A stretch of 32,938 nt of DNA from Lentisphaeria bacterium (GTDB taxonomy: Bacteria > Verrucomicrobiota > Lentisphaeria > Victivallales > UBA1829). How positions within the stretch are numbered: the first letter of the stretch is position 1; each line of letters opens with the position of its first letter. This document shows positions 16,172-23,939 of the stretch, in pieces. Location: the NCBI GenBank assembly GCA_017456805.1, contig JAFTIQ010000015.1, forward strand, positions 1-32,938, given 5' to 3'. The translations under genes were made by a program, and so were the position numbers. The notes below the pieces were generated by a model. It saw nothing but the letters and a program-made list of their open reading frames with translations. It was not told where the DNA came from and made no database searches.

Positions 16172-17683
16172 TCAGCGTCTGCGGGAACGGTATTTTCCGC
16201 CGGAAGAGTGTCCTCCGCTTTTCCGGACAGCCCGTTCTTCTTTGACTGTTTTCAGGGATTTTACCCGTTCCGGAAGCACAAAACATTCTTCTTCCGGCTG
16301 AATGGTATTGACTTCCATCTCAGCATATTTTTCGATTTCCGGCAGGTTGAATGCGCCGAATTCGCAGACAAAGGAGATGGCACTTCCTTTCTTGCCGGCT
16401 CTTCCGGTTCTTCCGATCCGGTGAACATAATCCTCTGCCTGTTCCGGCAAGTCAAAGTTGATCACATGGCTGATCCCGTCAACATGAATTCCCCGGGCAG
16501 CAACATCTGTCGCAACGATGATCCGGCATTTCCCCTCTTTGAACGCATCCAGGATCCGGATCCGTTTGTTCTGGGGAATATCTCCGGAAAGCATTTCACA
16601 TTCCACTCCATAAGAACGGAGTTCCTCTGTAAGTTCCGCATTCCGGTGTTTCCAGTTCCCGAAAATGATCATCCGGTCGTAGGGTTCATTTTTCAGAAGC
16701 CACAGGAGCAGGGCGATCTTCTGGGAACCAAGCACCGCATAAAATCTCTGGTCGATCAGATCCGTTACCACATGTTCCGGTTCCGCTTCCACAGAAACAG
16801 GATCCATCAGCCAGCGGTCTGCAAGACGCAGAATTTCAGGTTCCAGCGTGGCACTGAACAGCATAGTCTGCCGTTTTCCTGCCGGAGGAAGCATCCCCAC
16901 GATTCGCCGGACATCCGGGATGAATCCCATATCCAGCATACGGTCCGCCTCGTCAATGATCAGAATTTCCGTTTCGGAGAGATCCAGCGCACCGCTTCTG
17001 GCATAATCCAGCATCCGTCCGGGCGTACAGGCAAGGATATCCACAGGAATGTCAATGGCATTTTTCTGTTCTTTGTAATCGATTCCGCCGAAAATTGCTT
17101 TGGAATAGAGCCCGGTATACTTTCCAATGGCTTCTGCATCTTTTTCGATCTGAAGCGCAAGTTCACGGGTCGGTTCCAGAACCAGCACACGGCAGGTTTT
17201 CGGACGGCGGTTTTCTTTCGGATTCTGCAGCAGTCTTGTCATGGAGGAAGCAAGGAATGCCGCTGTCTTTCCGGTGCCGGTCTGAGCCTTCGCAGCCAGA
17301 TCTTTCCCTGCGAGTGCATGGGGCAGGGCTTTTTCCTGGATCACGCTGCAATATTGAAAACCGAGCTGCTGTGTTCCGGCAATCACTTCTTTTGCCAGCG
17401 GAAGATCCTGAAATCTGACTTTTCCTTCCTCCGGCGGAATTTCGATCAGCTCCGGCATGGGAGGCGGAGGAGGAATGATGACTTTTTTATTCAGGACTTT
17501 CCGTTCTTTTGCAGGCTGAGCCTGTTTTTTCTCCCGCCGTTTGATCTGCCGGGAAGGTTCCCTGTCCGGACGGGGGGAATGTTTTTTACTTTTTCTGTTC
17601 TGTTTCTTTTCCGGAGCAGGTTTCTTTGTCTCAGCAGGCTGAGATCGGAACAGATTCCGGATTCCGTTAATGATTCTTTTCAG
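16172..17683 (-). CDS. DEAD-box ATP-dependent RNA helicase (RhlE-like)
   Basis: All helicase motifs are present in a 503-residue protein: Q motif region FQDLPLAKEVIAGTQQLGF, Walker A AQTGTGKT (134-141), PTRELA (172-177), IIDEADRMLDMGF with DEAD at 245-248, SAT (278-280), VATDVAARGIHV and HRIGRTGRAG (422-431). RhlE/RhlB-type enzymes unwind RNA in ribosome assembly and decay. The first 70 or so residues are highly basic (Lys/Arg/Gln/Pro-rich) and the C-terminus ends in Arg-rich residues; both could bind RNA. I set the start at the GTG at 17683, with AAGGAAG 9 nt upstream. The open frame extends to 17824, but that part carries the promoter region and no Shine-Dalgarno. Confidence 0.92.
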   Translation of the reverse strand: MKRIINGIRNLFRSQPAETKKPAPEKKQNRKSKKHSPRPDREPSRQIKRREKKQAQPAKERKVLNKKVIIPPPPPMPELIEIPPEEGKVRFQDLPLAKEVIAGTQQLGFQYCSVIQEKALPHALAGKDLAAKAQTGTGKTAAFLASSMTRLLQNPKENRRPKTCRVLVLEPTRELALQIEKDAEAIGKYTGLYSKAIFGGIDYKEQKNAIDIPVDILACTPGRMLDYARSGALDLSETEILIIDEADRMLDMGFIPDVRRIVGMLPPAGKRQTMLFSATLEPEILRLADRWLMDPVSVEAEPEHVVTDLIDQRFYAVLGSQKIALLLWLLKNEPYDRMIIFGNWKHRNAELTEELRSYGVECEMLSGDIPQNKRIRILDAFKEGKCRIIVATDVAARGIHVDGISHVINFDLPEQAEDYVHRIGRTGRAGKKGSAISFVCEFGAFNLPEIEKYAEMEVNTIQPEEECFVLPERVKSLKTVKEERAVRKSGGHSSGGKYRSRRR

Positions 17684-17811
17684 CACGATATATTTCTTCC
17701 TTACGTTATTATTTGATCCCACGGTTCCGAAATAGTTGATTCTGACCTCTGAAAACGTTTCTGGAATACTTCCGGGAATCATCGTTGGCAGTGCAGTTAT
17801 GATATTCTGAA

Positions 17812-17840
17812 AATATATCACCATATTATATAAAGTTCAA
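17812..17840 (-). promoter_or_regulatory. Promoter of the DEAD-box helicase gene, with a leader of about 120 nt
   Basis: On the minus strand, TTGAAC (17835-17840), a 17-nt spacer and TATATT (17812-17817). Transcription would begin near 17805, leaving about 120 nt of untranslated leader before the GTG at 17683. Long leaders are known in cold-regulated helicase genes; no specific element is recognised here. Confidence 0.55.
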
Positions 17841-18008
17841 GTATTGAATTGTACAGGAACACAAAAAGTGATCAATTTTCCTGAAGAACAATGCGTCTCA
17901 GACGGGAAAAAAGAATCTGAAAGGCTCTTTTCTTTTTCATTTTTGAATACTTTTTCATTTAAAATGGCACTTTTTTTGCTTTTTTTTAACTTTTTTATTC
18001 TTTTTGAC

Positions 18009-18036
18009 TTGACTTTTTCTTTTTATGGTATATATT
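18009..18036 (+). promoter_or_regulatory. Promoter of the candidate small RNA
   Basis: TTGACT (18009-18014), a 16-nt spacer and TATATT (18031-18036). Transcription would start near 18043. An overlapping TTGACT at 18004-18009 gives an alternative, less well-spaced -35. Confidence 0.5.
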
Positions 18037-18042
18037 ACACCA

Positions 18043-18194
18043 ACGGAAGATTATTGTTAATGGTTTTTCGTGATGAGAAAGAAAAAATCCGGAAAGTATT
18101 AAGGTTTACTCCTTTTTTCCCTTGATGCTTTCCGGTATCTTAATACCCCCTTTGGGCATTGCGGTTTCTCCTTTTTCCGCAGTGCCTTTTTTTT
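18043..18194 (+). ncRNA. Candidate structured small RNA or leader with crossing helices
   Basis: The 489-nt stretch between the helicase promoter side and 18314 has no credible protein gene. Within it, a good promoter at 18009-18036 and a strong terminator at 18155-18194 delimit about 150 nt. CCGGAAAG (18089-18096) is complementary to CTTTCCGG (18128-18135), and the adjacent GTATTAAG (18096-18103) is complementary to CTTAATAC (18139-18146). The two pairings cross in order, so the RNA could form a pseudoknot or switch between two hairpins. It is either an independent small RNA or an attenuated leader of the 18314 gene. I recognise no known RNA family. Boundaries are inferred. Confidence 0.45.
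18155..18194 (+). terminator. Rho-independent terminator of the candidate small RNA
   Basis: GGCATTGCGG pairs with CCGCAGTGCC (10 bp with one G-U pair) around a pyrimidine-rich loop and is followed by nine T residues ending near 18194. No protein gene on this strand lies immediately upstream. Confidence 0.85.
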
Positions 18195-18313
18195 TGCAAT
18201 TATCCGGAAAAATGGTTGAATTTCTCAAAAAACAGGATAAAGTATGTCAGAAATCATCTGTTTGATTGTCTAATTGAATATATGTAGAAACAATTTTAAT
18301 GGAGAGGTGAAAA

Positions 18314-18682
18314 ATGAAAAAATTACTGATTGTTTTAGGATGTGCCGGCGTAATCGCCGCTGCAGAAGCCAGACCCCCGCACCATTATTATGACGATGAC
18401 TGCCGCGATATTCAGAAGGCTGCCGCAATCGTTAACCTGGTGGGTGCCGCGATCAATCTTGTGACCCAGGGAGAGGTCTATGTCGCTCCTCCGCCGCCAG
18501 TCTATGTTGTTCCTCCCCCGCCTCCGCCGCGTCCGGTTTATGTTGTACCTCCTCCGCCTCCGCCGCGTCCGGTTTATGTTGTACCTCCTCCGCCTCCTCC
18601 GCGGTATCATCACAGACCCGCTCCTCCGCCGCGTCCGTATCATCACCGTTCCGGTGGTCCTCACAGAGGTCACAGAAGATAA
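18314..18682 (+). CDS. Exported Pro- and His-rich repeat protein
   Basis: This 122-residue protein begins with a signal peptide (MKKLLIVLGCAGVIAAAEA, cleavage near residue 19). Residues about 30-53 form a small Ala/Val-rich helix. The rest is low complexity: a 12-residue unit VYVVPPPPPPRP is repeated about three times after a diverged copy (roughly residues 57-95; 36-nt DNA repeats at about 18480-18600), then a tail rich in His, Arg and Gly. Similar short Pro-rich envelope proteins occur widely, and no function can be assigned; metal or nucleic acid binding by the His/Arg tail is conceivable. GGAGAGGTG lies just before the ATG. The HELGH membrane protein gene follows 46 nt later. Confidence 0.75.
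   Translation: MKKLLIVLGCAGVIAAAEARPPHHYYDDDCRDIQKAAAIVNLVGAAINLVTQGEVYVAPPPPVYVVPPPPPPRPVYVVPPPPPPRPVYVVPPPPPPRYHHRPAPPPRPYHHRSGGPHRGHRR
18480..18600 (+). repeat. 36-nt in-frame tandem repeats
   Basis: About three copies of a 36-nt unit encoding VYVVPPPPPPRP, preceded by a diverged partial copy. The two central copies are nearly identical at the DNA level (GTTTATGTTGTACCTCCTCC and following), so the number may vary between strains by slippage. Confidence 0.8.
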
Positions 18683-18728
18683 AAATCTGCCCCTGCATAT
18701 TCCGGGAGCAGTTTGATTAGATTACGAT

Positions 18729-19487
18729 ATGGCTTTTGTGAATTACATTCTGATGGGACTCTGGTATGGTCTCTGTATTCTGAGCGCAGGGCTGCTGCCG
18801 TATTTGCTTCTGGCATTTTTCATGCAGAAAATATCGGAATCTTTACGGCGCAATCTCTCAAAAGGGATGGGCGAAAAGGCGTTTATCTATATCACGGCTC
18901 CCGGAGTGATGATCCATGAGCTTGGACATGTGGTGTTCTGTCTTCTGTTCGGACACCGGATCAGAGAGGTGAAGCTGTTTTCTCCGGATGACGATGGGGT
19001 TCTCGGATATGTGAGTCACAGTTACAATCGTGACAATCTGTTTCACCGGATCGGCAACTTTTTTATTGGAACCGGTCCGATCTGGGGCGGAATCTTTGCA
19101 CTTTATCTTTTTTCTGTTTTATTGCTTCCGGAAGGAATGATTGTGTTTGATACAGATCTTTCCCAAACGGTTTCCGCTTTCTTTTCCGGATTGTTTTCCT
19201 TTGCGTTTTTCTTTTCCTGGAAAACCTGGCTTTGGCTGTATCTCTCTTTTTCCATTGCGGCGCATGTGACTTTGAGCGGTCCGGATCTGGAGGGTGCAGG
19301 CGACGGTTTGACTCTGATCGTTACGGGTGTTTTTGCCGGAACGCTTCTGTTCGGCTGGCTGGGGGATTGGGAATTTCAGCTTATTCAATTGGAACTTCAG
19401 CTTTTACTGAATCTTCTTGCCTCGATTCTCTCCTTCCTTCTGGTTCTCTTCTGTGCATCTTTACTGAGCAGACTGTTTGCAAAATAA
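18729..19487 (+). CDS. Polytopic membrane protein with HELGH motif (M50-like zinc metalloprotease)
   Basis: This 252-residue protein has about six predicted membrane segments. HELGH at 63-67 in TAPGVMIHELGHVVFCLLFG lies in a hydrophobic helix, as in M50-type intramembrane metalloproteases, where the two His bind zinc and Glu is the catalytic base. The usual second motif (NxxPxxxLDG) is not obvious; SGPDLEGAGDGL (about 177-188) may supply the third, acidic ligand. It resembles the M50B-like group rather than the RseP group, and no PDZ domain is present. No good Shine-Dalgarno precedes the ATG (GGGAG is about 20 nt away), so translation may depend on the upstream gene. Substrate unknown. Confidence 0.65.
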   Translation: MAFVNYILMGLWYGLCILSAGLLPYLLLAFFMQKISESLRRNLSKGMGEKAFIYITAPGVMIHELGHVVFCLLFGHRIREVKLFSPDDDGVLGYVSHSYNRDNLFHRIGNFFIGTGPIWGGIFALYLFSVLLLPEGMIVFDTDLSQTVSAFFSGLFSFAFFFSWKTWLWLYLSFSIAAHVTLSGPDLEGAGDGLTLIVTGVFAGTLLFGWLGDWEFQLIQLELQLLLNLLASILSFLLVLFCASLLSRLFAK

Positions 19488-19525
19488 AAGGCGGCTTTCC
19501 TGAATCTGCTGAGAGGAAAACCGCC
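19480..19525 (-). terminator. Terminator at the end of the sugar-catabolism cluster
   Basis: On the minus strand, GGCGG-T-TTTCC (19515-19525) pairs with GGAAA-G-CCGCC (19490-19500) with one central mismatch, followed by TTTTATTTTG. It lies 20 nt after the HpcH-type aldolase stop codon. On the plus strand it is not followed by T residues. Confidence 0.75.
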
Positions 19526-19544
19526 GGAATCGAAACGCTGAATG

Positions 19545-20327
19545 TCAGGCAGGATTTACGATTTCATCATACATTTTTTTTATGGAATCGCAGTTCGCGC
19601 CGATCGCGGCAACATCGGCCCCGCAATTGACAAAGTCATATCCTTCCGCGTAGCACTCCTTCAAAGAAGGGACAGCAACGGTCCCTGCAAATTTTCCATA
19701 TTTATGGGCTGTTTCAACGATCCGTTTTCGCGTTTTGGCAATTTCCGGATTATCAAAATTTCCCGGATCTCCGATCGCCTGGCTGAAATCGCCCGGTCCG
19801 AAAAAGATCATATCGATTCCGGGAAGTTTGCAGATCTCATCCAGTTTTGATAACGGTTCCGGATCTTCGATTTGAACAATGACCAGGCGGTTTTCGTTGC
19901 AGAACTTCAGGTAATCCGTGCAGGGGAGTTTGCAGTATAACCCATCAGCATTTCCGCCGTCAAGAGGTCTCAATCCGATGGGGGCGAACCGGACGTTATG
20001 AACGATTTCTTCGGCTTCCTCCAGACTCATCAGGTGTGGAATCATGATTCCGCTTGCATCGGCTTCCAGCGGACGGATGTAATCGCTGTAACAACCTTTT
20101 GCCACACGGACGATGCAATCGCAGTCATAAGCTTTTGCCGCAAGGATCTGATTGCACATGGTGCTGTGATCAGTGGGAACATGTTCCTGACAGATCCAGA
20201 TTGCATCGAATCCGCTCATGGCGGCGATTTCTGCAGCGCGGGGATCTGCAAGATTCAATTTGTAGGAAATCGCTTTGTTTCCGGCTCTCATTTTTTCAAG
20301 AACACGGCTTTTTCTGGGCATGATCAT
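19545..20327 (-). CDS. HpcH/HpaI family class II aldolase (2-keto-3-deoxy sugar-acid type)
   Basis: Members of this family cleave 2-keto-3-deoxy acids into pyruvate and an aldehyde with a divalent metal. In this 260-residue protein the expected residues fall at HpaI-like positions: His49 in CQEHVPTDH, Arg74 in IVRVAKG, Glu154 in VQIEDPEP and Asp180 in FFGPGDFS, the latter two being metal ligands. The neighbours (dehydrogenases, a predicted sugar-active enzyme and a GntR regulator) suggest a 2-keto-3-deoxy sugar acid such as a rhamnonate-type substrate, but this is not proven. AGGAG lies 7 nt before the ATG, inside the end of the aldo/keto reductase gene, and only 1 nt separates the genes. It is the last gene of the cluster. 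Confidence 0.85.
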   Translation of the reverse strand: MIMPRKSRVLEKMRAGNKAISYKLNLADPRAAEIAAMSGFDAIWICQEHVPTDHSTMCNQILAAKAYDCDCIVRVAKGCYSDYIRPLEADASGIMIPHLMSLEEAEEIVHNVRFAPIGLRPLDGGNADGLYCKLPCTDYLKFCNENRLVIVQIEDPEPLSKLDEICKLPGIDMIFFGPGDFSQAIGDPGNFDNPEIAKTRKRIVETAHKYGKFAGTVAVPSLKECYAEGYDFVNCGADVAAIGANCDSIKKMYDEIVNPA

Positions 20328-20328
20328 T

Positions 20329-21213
20329 TTATTTCTCCTGTTTTTTCCAGAGGGATGGTCTGATAAGTTCTTCGGGAAGTTCCGGGATCATCTGTTCTGC
20401 TGCAAGGAGAATATCCTCAGGAAGAGCTCCTTTTTCGGCAAGACTCAGGTTGATTTTTAATTGTTCCGCCGTTTCAACCCCGGTGAGAACACCATCGATC
20501 TCCGGAATGGAACAAAGGTAACGGACGCATAATTCCGCAAGGCTCATTCCGTTTTTTTCTGCCAGAGCGGAAAGTTTTCTGCGATAGGGAACAAGCGCTT
20601 GAAGGGAAGCAGGGATCTTCTCTTCCGGCATCAGCAGCAATCCCTGCAGATATACACTTCTGATATAAACATGACATCCCTGTTTCCGGGCTTGTTTCAG
20701 AAAGGGGAAGAACCGTTTATCCAGCAGATTTCCCGGAATCTGGATCGCTTCCAGCATTTCACTGTTTGGGGGGATCTCTCCATCGACGGAACAGCCGAAA
20801 TGCCGGATCAGACCTTCCTGTTTGCATTTTTTCAGAATTCCTGCAAACTTCCAATCTTTTTCCCGATGGAAAAGAAGTGTGTGCAGGAAATCGCAGCGCA
20901 GGTTTTTCAGGGAGTTTGTCAAAGAATCTCTGATCAGCTTTTCCGCCTGTTCTTCTGTCAGTCCATCCGGCAGCGGCAGAACTTTGCTGACGATGTTCAT
21001 TTTATCAGCCAGCCCGGTTTCCTGCAGGGCTCTTCCGAGAACACTTTCGCTTTCGCCGTAACCTGCTGCCGTATCAAGTGTGGTGATCCCATTATCATAA
21101 GCAGTTTTCAGGATCCGGCAGACTTCCGGGAATCCGGTCTGCCCATGAGTATTGGAAATCCCGTAATTCAAGCCGAATTGAACTGTTCCCAATATTAATG
21201 ATGAAAATTTCAT
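20329..21213 (-). CDS. Aldo/keto reductase
   Basis: The 294-residue protein has the AKR catalytic set: Asp47 and Tyr52 in TTLDTAAGYGESE, Lys77 in NIVSKVLPL and His116 in LLFHRE. AKRs reduce aldehydes or ketones with NAD(P)H, or run in reverse on sugars. The C-terminal part is typical of the family in which sugar-operon members are common. I set the start at the ATG at 21213, with AGAGG upstream; an extension to 21264 would run into the preceding fusion gene. It lies 26 nt downstream of the fusion gene and 1 nt before the aldolase gene. Cytosolic. Confidence 0.87.
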   Translation of the reverse strand: MKFSSLILGTVQFGLNYGISNTHGQTGFPEVCRILKTAYDNGITTLDTAAGYGESESVLGRALQETGLADKMNIVSKVLPLPDGLTEEQAEKLIRDSLTNSLKNLRCDFLHTLLFHREKDWKFAGILKKCKQEGLIRHFGCSVDGEIPPNSEMLEAIQIPGNLLDKRFFPFLKQARKQGCHVYIRSVYLQGLLLMPEEKIPASLQALVPYRRKLSALAEKNGMSLAELCVRYLCSIPEIDGVLTGVETAEQLKINLSLAEKGALPEDILLAAEQMIPELPEELIRPSLWKKQEK

Positions 21214-21239
21214 TGTAATTTTTACCTCTTTTTTTGATT

Positions 21240-23927
21240 CTAATTTCTTCTGCAGAAAAGGCAATTCGGATCATCGCACAAAAGGATCCGGGGATCCTTT
21301 TTCAATAACTCCATACCGATTTCAAAAAGTTGATTTAAATCCAGCAGCATCAGTTTTCCGGTTCCAACAGAAATTCTTTTGATCTCTAATCCCGCTTTAA
21401 CAGCAGCTTGAAAGAATTTACTGTTTTCCGCATCTTTCCGGTAAAAATCGCGGTCTCCCGGCAGATGTTTGCGGATCATGACCCGTTCTGACATTTCATT
21501 TTCTTTTTTAATCGTACAAACTGCTGTATCCAAATACGGCATATCCAGAATATCTTCCATATAATGCAGGAATGTAGTTGTATTCAGATCACTGCCAAAA
21601 TGGAGTAATTTTCCTTTATGCTGGAGGCCCTTGGTGAAAGGACTTGACAACGAGGCCGGCGGATCGTATGGTTCATGATCCTTCAAACATTCTTCTGCCA
21701 AACGACCCAAGCCTGCCCAGCTGTGAGTTATATGACGGCTCCGTTTTACTTCCGGATATTCTCGTAATAAAACTTGCGGCACTGTACCGGTCCATATCTG
21801 TCCTGGATCAGCGAAATCATAAGGGCGATAATTGTACTGCTTGTTCAAAGTATCACCAAGACTGATATAAGGACGTGTAAATGTCGGAAATAAGACTGTT
21901 CCATTTTCCCCGACCGCTTGAAGAAGTGCCTGAATCATTGTTGATGCTCCGCCATGAACATGACCAAACGCACTCAATGAGGAATGAACAAAAAGCAGAT
22001 CCCCCTTACTGACTCCTACTTCTTTCAACGCTTTTACAAAATCATCGCAGAAAAGTTCATTGTCATTTTGCAGATTCAGGTAGCCATAGTCTGCCAAAGA
22101 ACAAATTGCTGAGATATACTTTTTTATCTCATTGTCTTTTAAATCTTTTCCGGTTTCATGTTCCGCTTCCCGGATCAGCTCTGAAAGCGTTTTATTCCCG
22201 TCCATGTTTGACAGAATGTTAGCAAGAGGTCCATAAATGATATGATCCGGAAGTTTGAAGCGTTTTTGTTTGGGAACTCTTGCCAAATCATGGGGAAATC
22301 CTGTTTCTGCGCGCTCAGCTGTTATCCCGGATGCATAATCCCGCCAGAAAGAATGAGGAATGCGTTCCTCCAAATCCCGGCTGCATTCCTGATAAACGGC
22401 TTCCAGTTTTAACAACACATCAGATACATGTTTCTGACTGCAGAAACGGGAAAAGTCCTGAAGCATTTCCTTTTCCCGGCGAAAACAATGCCGCATCTTT
22501 TCTGCCGGGGCTGCAGTTTTTTCATTGATACGTTTCCGCTCGTCCTGCAAACGGCGCACTGACAACGGTAAACTTTTATCAAGCAACTCCGGTTCCGGAT
22601 TCAAAAGATGATAGACACAGGCTGTATTGACAGCACAACCTTTTACAAATATTTCTTCATTCAGAAAATCAGGTGTCTGTTCTGAGTTATGCCAGAAATG
22701 TTCCTTACAATGTGATACGGGCCAAATTGTCGGGATACCGATCGTAGAATCGGAAAGAAATTGATCATCAATATAACTGCCAAAATATTCCAATTGTATT
22801 TTGAACCCTTCTGCGATCCCGGATAATTCCTCATTCAGGATACGCAGCAATGCATTGCCATAAAATGGAACAGACTGTCCCGCAGGGAACAAATAAAGAA
22901 CTGCATCTTTTGTACATAATGGGGTGTCATAGTTGATTCCTCCCAAAACTTTATGATGCAGATTTTTTCCCAATGAGGCTGCATATGCAGCAAATCCATA
23001 CATCTCCATAGCAAAAACCAGACGAAGAGAATATTCCGGTGTCCCCGCAGCCATAATCTGACGGGCTGTTTCTATTGCAGCTATAACACCACATGTATCA
23101 TCATCCGCAAGCGGTTCATATAAATGTGCCAAAATCCAGATTTCTTCTTCTCTTTTACCAGGAATCAAAGCTGTAACAGCGGGAAGATCTCCTTCATAAC
23201 GGACTCCATCACATTCAACTTTTGCTTTTAATTCCCCATGCGCAGCAGCGTATCTTATGATGTCTCCAGTTCTGGGGGTAACGCAAAAACCGATAAAGGG
23301 ACGGTCTTCACATTGAACATGCCAGTGTGCCCCCTCCGTACATGCGTTGATCCATTGCAAGGTGTCCGGTGTCAGGTAGCGTCCAGTCAGAAAGTCAGAA
23401 ATAAATCCTAATGCACCCTGATCCAGTATTGGATTCAGAACCTGTGCCCGCGGACATGTCAAAGGTTCCAGCATGATCAGACAACCTCGCGGATCTTCCC
23501 CGGCGAGAAACTGCGCCTCTGTCATGATTCGCACCGTCTGTTCTTTGGACAGTACAGAAACAGAGCCCTTGATCAGATGAAACGGGTGTTCCTGATAATC
23601 GGCAACAACGGGAGCGGATGTTTCCGCAGGAGAAAAAAATGCGTTTGATACAGGCATTTCAGGATCCAGAAGAGTCAGTCTGCCAACTGTTGCATCCCAA
23701 GCTAACGGCATCCGTTTATCTTGATATACGGTTTTCCCATCGGCAGGAAAATGAAGCAACTCAACATGCGGAATTTTTTCTTCCTTCAACAAACTGAAAA
23801 CGTATTCTGCCGAACGGTGATAGTCGCAAAATGTTTGTCCATGTTCCAAAGCATTCAGTTTGCGAACTCGCGACATCAGCCGCTGGGAATCTATTGTTTT
23901 CTGGAATTTCTGATATAACTTTTTCAT
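21240..23927 (-). CDS. Fusion protein: M28/DUF4910-like hydrolase, winged-helix-like linker and AAC(3)-like N-acetyltransferase
   Basis: This 895-residue protein joins two enzyme-like halves in one open frame. Residues about 1-450 resemble M28-type aminopeptidase/DUF4910 proteins: candidate metal ligands are His268 in WILAHLYEP, the Asp cluster 275-277, Glu308 in FAMEMYGFAAY, Asp334 in GGINYDTP and His413 in HFWHNSEQ. The usual second Glu of the M28 EE pair is Met. Residues about 560-620 look like a small winged-helix linker. Residues about 628-880 match AAC(3)/FrbF-type acetyltransferases: LLFVHSSLSAFGHVHGGAST, WTGTVPQVLLREYPEVKRS, HITHSWAGLG and TTTFLHYMED. The C-terminus has CDDPNCLFC, a possible zinc knuckle. 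The ATG at 23927 is chosen over a TTG at 23933. By eye its base composition is more AT-rich than flanking genes. Joint substrate unknown. Confidence 0.78.
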   Translation of the reverse strand: MKKLYQKFQKTIDSQRLMSRVRKLNALEHGQTFCDYHRSAEYVFSLLKEEKIPHVELLHFPADGKTVYQDKRMPLAWDATVGRLTLLDPEMPVSNAFFSPAETSAPVVADYQEHPFHLIKGSVSVLSKEQTVRIMTEAQFLAGEDPRGCLIMLEPLTCPRAQVLNPILDQGALGFISDFLTGRYLTPDTLQWINACTEGAHWHVQCEDRPFIGFCVTPRTGDIIRYAAAHGELKAKVECDGVRYEGDLPAVTALIPGKREEEIWILAHLYEPLADDDTCGVIAAIETARQIMAAGTPEYSLRLVFAMEMYGFAAYAASLGKNLHHKVLGGINYDTPLCTKDAVLYLFPAGQSVPFYGNALLRILNEELSGIAEGFKIQLEYFGSYIDDQFLSDSTIGIPTIWPVSHCKEHFWHNSEQTPDFLNEEIFVKGCAVNTACVYHLLNPEPELLDKSLPLSVRRLQDERKRINEKTAAPAEKMRHCFRREKEMLQDFSRFCSQKHVSDVLLKLEAVYQECSRDLEERIPHSFWRDYASGITAERAETGFPHDLARVPKQKRFKLPDHIIYGPLANILSNMDGNKTLSELIREAEHETGKDLKDNEIKKYISAICSLADYGYLNLQNDNELFCDDFVKALKEVGVSKGDLLFVHSSLSAFGHVHGGASTMIQALLQAVGENGTVLFPTFTRPYISLGDTLNKQYNYRPYDFADPGQIWTGTVPQVLLREYPEVKRSRHITHSWAGLGRLAEECLKDHEPYDPPASLSSPFTKGLQHKGKLLHFGSDLNTTTFLHYMEDILDMPYLDTAVCTIKKENEMSERVMIRKHLPGDRDFYRKDAENSKFFQAAVKAGLEIKRISVGTGKLMLLDLNQLFEIGMELLKKDPRILLCDDPNCLFCRRN

Positions 23928-23939
23928 GATCAAGTTCCG

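Noticed and set aside
16097..17716. 539-codon plus-strand open frame opposite the helicase gene
   Set aside because: It is antisense to a complete DEAD-box helicase with all motifs; the product is Phe/Arg-rich with no recognisable domain.
17844..18125. 93-codon plus-strand open frame
   Set aside because: It is dominated by T-rich promoter sequence giving Phe/Leu runs, has no Shine-Dalgarno, and overlaps the candidate RNA.
21240..23927. Aminoglycoside resistance gene
   Set aside because: The AAC(3)-like half is fused to a hydrolase and embedded in a sugar-catabolism cluster, with no integron, insertion sequence or other resistance gene nearby.
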